Source: Aequorivita lipolytica
GTDB taxonomy: Bacteria; Bacteroidota; Bacteroidia; Flavobacteriales; Flavobacteriaceae
Assembly: GCF_007997135.1 (NCBI RefSeq)
Contig: NZ_VORU01000004.1
Span: 248,001-312,000, forward strand
Direction of reading: 5' to 3'
Length of the DNA stretch: 64,000 nt
Positions 32,507 to 39,087 of this stretch are shown one piece after another. Each line of letters opens with the position of its first letter. The first letter of the stretch is position 1. The notes beneath the pieces were generated by a model that was not told where the DNA came from, searched no databases, and saw nothing but the letters and a program-made list of their open reading frames with translations. A program made the translations under genes and the position numbers.

Positions 32507-33442
32507 CTAACTTATAGTTTTAGATTCTTCCGCTCTAAGCTTTGCTCGTATTTGTTTTATGGTGAGTGTACTTCCGTCATGGCTCCAGCCCGGAGGGCCA
32601 AAAATATACATAAACTTGTCACCCCATTTTTCGGATTTTCCCATGTCCTCCCAAATATTTTTGTATTCGTGGGTTAAAATAATATAGAGATTGTAAGAGT
32701 TAGGAGGTTTGGAAACCCCATATTCAATAGCAATGGAATCGTCCAGTTCTTTCCAAGTGCCAAAAACTCTATCAAAAATATTGAGAAAGCCTCCGTGATT
32801 TTTATCCATATACTCAATATTTCGGGCATGGTGTACTTGGTGCATAGTGTGTGTGTTTAAAAAGGTTTCAAAAACACCTAAGTTTTTAATATACTGTGTA
32901 TGCAGCTGAAATTGCCACAAAGCTTCAATGCCCAAACAAACTACTAGCATCTCTGGTGGAAAACCAATAATAACGATCCAAACATAAAAAAATGGTTTGT
33001 AAAAAATTGTAAACCATCCATTTCGCACAGCGGTGCCCAAATTAAAATTATCCGACGAATGGTGCACAATATGTGCCGCCCATAGAAACCTGATCATATG
33101 GTTTTGTCTGTGGAACCAATAATAGGTAAAATCATCTAAAAGCATACAGATTATCCAAATATACCAGGCATATCCAAAAGACTCCCAACCCATTATATTG
33201 GTTCGAACCCCATTTACAATTGGATTGAAAAGGTCATAGGCAAAATTAAAAACTAAGATGATGGAAATCGTTTTTATAAGTGCACCCAGTATTGCTGACC
33301 CAACACCAAGCGATACACTTGATATTAAATCCTTCCATTTGTATAATTGATTGTTATCAAAAACTTTGCTGTAGGAAAGCTCTAATGCAATCAAACCTAA
33401 AAACACAGGTACGCCGTAAACTAAAGGGTTCGTGAAATCCAT
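32507..33442 (-). CDS. sterol desaturase / fatty acid hydroxylase family membrane enzyme
   Basis: The 311-residue protein has about four membrane segments and the di-iron histidine clusters H-R-Q-N-H (111-115), H-I-V-H-H (124-128) and H-x-x-H-H (H201-Q-V-H204-H205), with further His residues at H196 (N-T-H-T-M). These match the fatty acid hydroxylase superfamily, which includes sterol desaturases and beta-carotene hydroxylases. In this phylum members oxidise lipid or hopanoid-like substrates; the substrate is unknown. It stands alone, 60 bp after a gene-free stretch. Confidence 0.92.
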   Translation of the reverse strand: MDFTNPLVYGVPVFLGLIALELSYSKVFDNNQLYKWKDLISSVSLGVGSAILGALIKTISIILVFNFAYDLFNPIVNGVRTNIMGWESFGYAWYIWIICMLLDDFTYYWFHRQNHMIRFLWAAHIVHHSSDNFNLGTAVRNGWFTIFYKPFFYVWIVIIGFPPEMLVVCLGIEALWQFQLHTQYIKNLGVFETFLNTHTMHQVHHARNIEYMDKNHGGFLNIFDRVFGTWKELDDSIAIEYGVSKPPNSYNLYIILTHEYKNIWEDMGKSEKWGDKFMYIFGPPGWSHDGSTLTIKQIRAKLRAEESKTIS

Positions 33443-33637
33443 TTACTAATAATTTTAAGCAGGAATATGTTGTAGATGCAACTTAATTATGCAAGATATA
33501 ATTTATAAAAACTTTACGGAACTAATTGGATAATTTAAAACGTTAAAGCTGCACGCTGGTTTTGAGTTAGTATAATGGCAAATGCTGAAAAAGTACGGAA
33601 GTTAAAAAAAACAAAGGCACTTTTTTAAGCCCATACC

Positions 33638-33728
33638 ACTCAAAACTCATTACTCAAAACTCATTACTCATTACTCATTACTCATTATTCATTACTCATT
33701 ATTCATTACACATTACACATTACTCATA
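33638..33728. repeat. ACTCATT heptamer array, 13 units
   Basis: Thirteen period-7 units fill 33638-33728, mostly ACTCATT with ACTCAAA, ATTCATT, ACACATT and ACTCATA variants. The array ends one base before the asnB stop codon (33730-33732), so it forms the immediate 3' flank of asnB. Confidence 0.95.
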
Positions 33729-33729
33729 A

Positions 33730-35397
33730 CTACTTCCCATAAGCATCCGCATGTACGTTTTTTACCGCCCTCCCACTAGGGTCGTTCATATTCTTAAAGC
33801 TTTCGTCCCATTCCAATGCAATGGGACTGCTGCAGGCAACGGATGGTACGGATGGTACGCTGAGTGCTGCAGTATCACTGGGGAAATGTTCTGTAAAAAT
33901 GCTTCGGTAATAAAACTCTTCTTTGCTGCTGGGGGTTTGTAGTGGGAATTTATATTTGGCATTGGCCAGCTGCTCGTCGGTTACTTTTTCATTTACCATT
34001 TCCTTTAAAGTGTCTATCCAACTGTAGCCCACGCCGTCGCTGAACTGTTCCTTTTGGCGCCAGGCAACACTTGCGGGCAGCATATCTTCAAAAGCTTTGC
34101 GAAGCACCCATTTTTCCATGCGTTCGCCGTTTATCATTTTATCCTGCGGGTTGATTCGCATGGCTACGTCCATAAACTCTTTGTCAAGGAAAGGTACACG
34201 ACCTTCAATGCCCCAACTGGCGAGCGATTTATTGGCGCGAAGACAATCGTACATATGCAGCTTGTCCAGTTTGCGTACGTTTTCTTTATGGAACTCCTCT
34301 GCGTTTGGCGCTTTGTGAAAATATAAATAGCCCCCAAATATTTCGTCAGCACCTTCACCGCTGAGTACCATTTTTATACCCATCGCTTTAATGGCACGCG
34401 CCATCAAATACATAGGGGTGCTGGCGCGGATAGTAGTAATATCGTAAGTTTCCAAATGATAAATTACATCCTGAATCGCATCGATTCCTTCCTGAATGGT
34501 GAATTTTATTTCGTGGTGGACAGTTTGTAAATGGTCTGCCACTTTTTGCGCGGCGGCAAGGTCTGGACTTCCTTCTAAGCCAATAGCAAAGCTGTGTAGT
34601 TGTGGCCACCAAGCGCCTTCGGTGTCTTCACTTTCTATGCGTTTTTCGGCATACTTTTTTGCAATGGCGGAAGTGATGCTACTGTCTAACCCACCCGAAA
34701 GTAAAACTCCATAAGGCACATCGCTCATAAGTTGGCGGTGTACTGCGGCTTCCAAAGCTTTGCGGAGTTCGGCGATTTCGGTGGCATTGTTTTTTACGTT
34801 TTCATAATCCATCCAATCGCGGGAATACCAACGTTTTAGTTCGCCTTCGCGGCTGTCCAGATAATGGCCGGGTGGGAAGAGTTCGATTTTGGTACAAACA
34901 CCTTCCAAAGCTTTCAGTTCAGAAGCTACATAAAAAGTTCCATTCTGGTCCCAACCCATATACAGCGGAATAATGCCCATATGGTCTCGGGCTATAAAAT
35001 AATTGTCGTTTTCAATATCGTAAAGCGCAAAACCGAAGATGCCGTTCATTTCATCCAAAAATGAAACGCCTTTTTCTTTATATAAAGGAAGAATTACCTC
35101 GCAGTCGCTTTTGGTTTGAAAGTCATAGTCTTTGAATTGCTTACGAAGCTCGGTATGGTTGTAGATTTCGCCATTGGCAGCCAAAACCAAATTGCGATCA
35201 CTACTGAAAAGTGGTTGCTTTCCGGAAGTGGGATCTACAATGGCGAGACGCTCGTGGGCCATAATCGCATTATCGTTGCTGAAAATTCCGCTCCAGTCCG
35301 GTCCACGATGACGGATACATTTTGCCATTGATAATACTTGAAGTCTGAGAGCGTCTGCGGGCTCTTTAAGTTTGAATGCACATACAATTCCACACAT
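33730..35397 (-). CDS. asnB: asparagine synthase (glutamine-hydrolysing)
   Basis: AsnB makes asparagine from aspartate, ATP and glutamine. The 555-residue protein begins M-C-G-I-V-C, with the N-terminal nucleophile Cys2 of the glutaminase domain (about 1-205), and has the synthetase P-loop S-G-G-L-D-S-S (about 236-242) plus L-S-G-E-G-A-D-E-I-F-G-G. Length is normal. Upstream, at 35431-35534, lies an Asn-rich leader peptide and an intrinsic terminator, so expression is probably controlled by attenuation in response to asparaginyl-tRNA charging. A heptamer array touches its stop codon. Confidence 0.97.
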   Translation of the reverse strand: MCGIVCAFKLKEPADALRLQVLSMAKCIRHRGPDWSGIFSNDNAIMAHERLAIVDPTSGKQPLFSSDRNLVLAANGEIYNHTELRKQFKDYDFQTKSDCEVILPLYKEKGVSFLDEMNGIFGFALYDIENDNYFIARDHMGIIPLYMGWDQNGTFYVASELKALEGVCTKIELFPPGHYLDSREGELKRWYSRDWMDYENVKNNATEIAELRKALEAAVHRQLMSDVPYGVLLSGGLDSSITSAIAKKYAEKRIESEDTEGAWWPQLHSFAIGLEGSPDLAAAQKVADHLQTVHHEIKFTIQEGIDAIQDVIYHLETYDITTIRASTPMYLMARAIKAMGIKMVLSGEGADEIFGGYLYFHKAPNAEEFHKENVRKLDKLHMYDCLRANKSLASWGIEGRVPFLDKEFMDVAMRINPQDKMINGERMEKWVLRKAFEDMLPASVAWRQKEQFSDGVGYSWIDTLKEMVNEKVTDEQLANAKYKFPLQTPSSKEEFYYRSIFTEHFPSDTAALSVPSVPSVACSSPIALEWDESFKNMNDPSGRAVKNVHADAYGK

Positions 35398-35430
35398 AAT
35401 TTCTATAATTTAAATGGTTAGTTCTATTTC

Positions 35431-35464
35431 AAAAAAAAAGCCTGTCAAGAAAAACTTGACAGGC
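35431..35464 (-). terminator. asnB leader terminator (attenuator)
   Basis: On the minus strand a perfect 10-bp stem (35464-35455 with 35449-35440), a five-T loop and nine T residues (35439-35431) form a textbook intrinsic terminator 33 bp before the asnB ATG. CAAGTTT inside it (35458-35452) can instead pair with AAACTTG at 35483-35477, just after the leader stop, giving a 7-bp antiterminator. Confidence 0.88.
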
Positions 35465-35486
35465 CATATATCGCGACAAGTTTCTG

Positions 35487-35534
35487 TTACGGCAGCTGGT
35501 TATTATTATTGTTGGTATTTCGGCTGAAAAACAT
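35487..35534 (-). CDS. Asn-rich leader peptide of asnB
   Basis: The 15-codon frame encodes MFFSRNTNNNNNQLP and a TAA stop, with six Asn codons, five of them consecutive. It lies 23 bp before the terminator stem. If ribosomes stall at the Asn run when charged tRNA-Asn is scarce, the AAACTTG segment four bases past the stop stays free to pair with the terminator and asnB is transcribed. If translation finishes, the ribosome covers that segment and the terminator forms. Geometry and codon content fit classical attenuation; the frame is too short for ordinary gene finding. Confidence 0.85.
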   Translation of the reverse strand: MFFSRNTNNNNNQLP

Positions 35535-35732
35535 AAACTTGTTATTTTATAATTGAAATGCTAATTTAATGTAATTAATTTACGACTTCCTAATATTTTA
35601 TAAAGAATATTCAATTAATTGTTGAAGGAAATAAAAATTCGTTGAAATACACTTTTTATACCGAATTGGTCTGAAAACCCTTTTTAGGATTTGATTATTA
35701 CGAAAATTTGCAGCTTTAGATTTTTCTGAAGC

Positions 35733-36254
35733 CTATTTCATCAATAAAAGCATTTCTGGGGGAAGTGATTCTCTAGGAATTTTATTTCCTACGGTATTAT
35801 AAAATACGTATTGCATACTGATTTCTTTTAATATTTTCACCATATAAATCTCTCGTTTCGGATTGTAAAAAGTAATGAAATCTGCGGATTGAATTGTGTA
35901 GTCTTTATACTCACTATCTACTTTAAGCCTAACTTCTGAGGGAATAATTTCACTTGGCATAAATTCAGAGTTGAAAACCAAAATGCCGTTGGGAAGATAG
36001 GATGCGGAAAAGCCTGGTCGGGCATCTTCTTCAAATTTTGCTATATATCTAATATTTCCTGCATCCTGCATACCATCCAATTCCTGTACCTGCCATTCTG
36101 AAACAAAATTGGTGGGAAACAATTCTTCTTGATGGTCCACGACTGCTTTGGGCACTTCTGATTGGGGAATAAAGCGGACGTTATCATTTACATCTTGCGA
36201 GTAAACGATAGTCGTAATGATTGTAATTAGGAGTAGTGTAAAAATGTTTCTCAT
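35733..36254 (-). CDS. secreted protein of unknown function
   Basis: The 173-residue product has a signal peptide (about 1-19, ending I-V-Y-S-Q). The mature part alternates helices and strands (E-V-P-K-A-V-V-D-H-Q-E-E-L-F-P, then W-Q-V-Q-E-L-D, R-Y-I-A-K-F-E-E-D), reminiscent of PepSY/BLIP-like folds that repeat a helix-plus-sheet unit twice. I do not claim a family. It lies alone between the E1 gene and asnB. Confidence 0.65.
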   Translation of the reverse strand: MRNIFTLLLITIITTIVYSQDVNDNVRFIPQSEVPKAVVDHQEELFPTNFVSEWQVQELDGMQDAGNIRYIAKFEEDARPGFSASYLPNGILVFNSEFMPSEIIPSEVRLKVDSEYKDYTIQSADFITFYNPKREIYMVKILKEISMQYVFYNTVGNKIPRESLPPEMLLLMK

Positions 36255-36318
36255 AGCAATATGTTTTTAATGAGCTATAAGATACAGAGCCTAGCTGAAG
36301 AACAACAGAACTTTAGCG

Positions 36319-38733
36319 TTATCTTAACTTCGGAAACTCCGCTGGATGCGCCTCGTGCATAATCTCATACACTCTTTCATAAACATCTTCCACAGAAGGC
36401 TTGGTAAAATAATCGCCATCCGTTCCATAAGGTGGACGGTGATCTTTAGCGGAAAGTGTTTGTGGTTTACTGTCTAAATATTTGTAGCCGCCCTGTACTT
36501 CCACAATCTGATTCAATATATAAGCTGAAGCGCCGCCCGGAACGTCTTCGTCAATAACTAGAAGTCGGTTGGTTTTTGCAACACTTTTAACCATATCTTG
36601 GTTTATATCTAAAGGAAGCAACGATTGTACATCAATTATTTCGGCATTTATTCCTGCTTGTTGCAGCTCTTTTGCGGCTTCTTCTACAATTCTAATCGTG
36701 CTTCCGTAGGAAACTAAAGTGATATCGGTTCCTTCTTTAATAGTTTCAACTACGCCGATTGGTGTTTTAAGTTCGCCTAGATTGTTTGGCATTTTTTCCT
36801 TTAAACGGTAGCCGTTCAGACATTCTATTACCAATGCAGGTTCGTCGGTTTCAAGCAATGTGTTGTAAAATCCTGCGGCCTTGGTCATATTTCGTGGTAC
36901 TAGAATATACATTCCGCGTAGCAAATGAATCAAACCGCCCATTTGCGAGCCGCTGTGCCAGATACCTTCCAGTCTGTGGCCACGGGTACGAACAATTAGT
37001 GGAGCTTTTTGGGTTCCGTTGGTTCTGTAACGTACCGTCACCAAATCGTCACTCATTATTTGAAGGCAATATAATATGTAATCTAAATACTGAATCTCTG
37101 CAATAGGGCGCAAGCCGCGCATCGCCATCCCAATTCCTTGACCTAAAATGGTTGCTTCACGAATTCCGGCATCGGCAACCCTTAGCTTGCCGTACTTTTC
37201 CTGCATACCTTCCAAGCCTTGGTTTACATCACCAATCTCCCCACTGTCTTCTCCAAAAATTAATACATCTGGATGCTTGTCGAAAATAGCATCAAAATTG
37301 TCACGAATAATTACACGGCCATCCACTTCTTCTGCATCATGAGCATAGGAGGGAAGTACCTCTTTAATTGTCTTGCCATTTTCCACAGCTTCGCTGTAAA
37401 GATGTGCGCTGTATTTGGGTTGGATTGTTTCAAAATAATTTGCGATCCAATCCTGAAGTTGTTTCTTTTCAGAAGATTCTTCGCCTACCACAAAGCGCAA
37501 TGCTTTACGGGCGGAGGCAAGAATATTTCTGCGCGATGGCTCTTTTTCCGAAGCCAATTCGTTCTTTAATTTTTCAATGAAATTTTTGTTTGCACTATTC
37601 TCTGCTAAATTTTCGAGCAATAAAACCGCTTCTTCCTGCTCTTTTTTCTGAGGTGCTACAAAAGCATCCCAAGCCGCTTTTTTACCGTCGCGAACTTTTT
37701 TCTTTATATCCTTTTCTATTTCAGCCAAGGTTTCTTCTGTGGCAATGTCGCTGGTAATCATCCACTCGCGCATTTTCACGTTACAGTCATTTTTTGCTTC
37801 CCAATCTAAACGCTCTTTACTTTTATAGCGTTCGTGTGAGCCGCTTGTGCTGTGACCTTGAGGCTGTGTTAATTCATTAACGTGAATGAGAACGGGAACA
37901 TGCTCTTCGCGTGCAATTTTTGAAGCACGGTTATAAACTTCAATAAGCTCTGGATAATCCCAACCTTTTACGCGGATTATTTCAAATCCATTTTCATCTT
38001 CAGTTCTCTGAAATCCTTTTAATATTTCTGAAATATTTTCTTTGGTTGTTTGGTATTTTGCGTGAACGGAAATTCCGTATTCATCATCCCAAACGCTCAT
38101 TACCATTGGTACCTGCAATACTCCAGCTGCGTTTATGGTTTCCCAAAACAGCCCTTCGCTGGTACTTGCATTTCCAATGGTTCCCCAAGCAACTTCATTT
38201 CCATTAATGGAAAAATTTGTTTTATTTTCAATTCCTTTTACATTTCTAAAAATCTTGGAAGCCTGTGCCAAGCCCAACAAACGTGGCATCTGTCCAGCCG
38301 TTGGTGAAATATCGGCACTACTGTTTTTTTGTTGTGTAAGGTTTTTCCAGCTACCGTCCTCATTAAGACTGTGGGTTGCAAAGTGACCGCCCATCTGTCT
38401 TCCGGCGCTCATTGGGTCTGCTTTAATATCTGTATGCGCATAAAGCCCTGCAAAAAACTGTTCAATAGTGAGTTTGCCGATTGCCATCATAAATGTTTGG
38501 TCGCGGTAGTAACCACTACGCCAGTCGCCATTTTGAAATGCTTTTGCCCAGGCTAGTTGTGGCACCTCTTTTCCGTCACCAAAAATTCCAAACTTTGCTT
38601 TCCCTGTAAGTACCTCACGACGGCCCAAAAGACTACACTCACGGCTGGTGACAGCAATCTTATAATCGTTTAAAACTGTTTCTTTGAAATCGTCAAAGGA
38701 AATATCGCTATTGGTCTTTGGGTCTGTGTGCAT
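36319..38733 (-). CDS. fused E1 alpha/beta subunit of a 2-oxo acid dehydrogenase
   Basis: From the ATG at 38733 the protein has 804 residues, with the alpha half (about 1-430; Y-Y-R-D-Q-T-F-M-M-A-I-G, G-N-A-S-T-S-E-G) and the transketolase-like beta half (about 455-800; F-G-E-D-S-G, G-I-G-M-A-M-R-G, the Q-Y-L-D-Y-I stretch) in one chain. It decarboxylates a 2-oxo acid with thiamine diphosphate and passes the acyl group to an E2 lipoyl protein. Branched-chain 2-oxo acids are the most likely substrates. E2 and E3 are not adjacent. A TATTTTTG promoter box 20 bp upstream supports this start rather than 38784. Confidence 0.93.
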   Translation of the reverse strand: MHTDPKTNSDISFDDFKETVLNDYKIAVTSRECSLLGRREVLTGKAKFGIFGDGKEVPQLAWAKAFQNGDWRSGYYRDQTFMMAIGKLTIEQFFAGLYAHTDIKADPMSAGRQMGGHFATHSLNEDGSWKNLTQQKNSSADISPTAGQMPRLLGLAQASKIFRNVKGIENKTNFSINGNEVAWGTIGNASTSEGLFWETINAAGVLQVPMVMSVWDDEYGISVHAKYQTTKENISEILKGFQRTEDENGFEIIRVKGWDYPELIEVYNRASKIAREEHVPVLIHVNELTQPQGHSTSGSHERYKSKERLDWEAKNDCNVKMREWMITSDIATEETLAEIEKDIKKKVRDGKKAAWDAFVAPQKKEQEEAVLLLENLAENSANKNFIEKLKNELASEKEPSRRNILASARKALRFVVGEESSEKKQLQDWIANYFETIQPKYSAHLYSEAVENGKTIKEVLPSYAHDAEEVDGRVIIRDNFDAIFDKHPDVLIFGEDSGEIGDVNQGLEGMQEKYGKLRVADAGIREATILGQGIGMAMRGLRPIAEIQYLDYILYCLQIMSDDLVTVRYRTNGTQKAPLIVRTRGHRLEGIWHSGSQMGGLIHLLRGMYILVPRNMTKAAGFYNTLLETDEPALVIECLNGYRLKEKMPNNLGELKTPIGVVETIKEGTDITLVSYGSTIRIVEEAAKELQQAGINAEIIDVQSLLPLDINQDMVKSVAKTNRLLVIDEDVPGGASAYILNQIVEVQGGYKYLDSKPQTLSAKDHRPPYGTDGDYFTKPSVEDVYERVYEIMHEAHPAEFPKLR

Positions 38734-38753
38734 GAATTTGAATTTTAAGATTA

Positions 38754-38761
38754 CAAAAATA
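38754..38761 (-). promoter_or_regulatory. TAnnTTTG -7 element of the E1 gene (TATTTTTG)
   Basis: Read on the minus strand, this perfect -7 box ends 20 bp before the ATG at 38733, which makes 38784 (upstream of the box) an unlikely start. Confidence 0.55.
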
Positions 38762-38832
38762 GCGAAATTGAAGGTGGTTCGCAATGATAAATTGAGTATA
38801 GGGAATTTTAAAAGATAAGGCTTTTTATAATG

Positions 38833-39057
38833 CTATTTTGCTTTTAAAGGAATGAACTTCACAATCAGTAACCTAAGTAGTAAAATGAACGGAAAACCGT
38901 GAAGTAATACGTCAAACCAATCTGCGCCCTGCATTCCTTCGGCACCACCGGCAATCCATTTTACCTTTCCCCAAATGTGTGGCTCAGGGAAAAAAGGAGC
39001 TAGACCTAGTGTGAGGCAGAGTAGAAGGATGATGCGCCAGTTGTTTAGTAGTTGCAT
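38833..39057 (-). CDS. small membrane protein
   Basis: The 74-residue product has two hydrophobic segments (about residues 8-22 and 53-66) separated by a polar loop with H-I-W-G-K-V-K-W-I-A-G-G-A-E-G-M. Small proteins like this are conserved in Flavobacteria, with no known function. It lies 30 bp after the M1-like gene on the same strand, so it may be co-transcribed with it. Confidence 0.65.
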   Translation of the reverse strand: MQLLNNWRIILLLCLTLGLAPFFPEPHIWGKVKWIAGGAEGMQGADWFDVLLHGFPFILLLRLLIVKFIPLKAK

Positions 39058-39087
39058 TTTTTTAATGAATTTGAAATTTTGAACAGA

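Larger units (their letters stand above)
35398..35732 (-). promoter_or_regulatory. asnB leader region
   Basis: This 335-bp region lies between asnB and the unknown gene 35733-36254. Reading leftward it holds the leader peptide (35534-35487), an antiterminator strand, the terminator (35464-35431) and 33 bp before the asnB ATG. Right of 35534 the sequence is strongly A/T-rich and should contain the promoter, but I see no perfect TAnnTTTG box. Confidence 0.7.

Noticed and set aside
33190-33215. GGTTCGAACCC, tRNA T-arm-like sequence
   Set aside because: It lies inside the sterol-desaturase-like coding sequence and no cloverleaf can be formed around it.
33638-33728. Possible CRISPR array after asnB
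   Set aside because: Units are 7 bp with no spacers and no cas genes; it is a tandem repeat.
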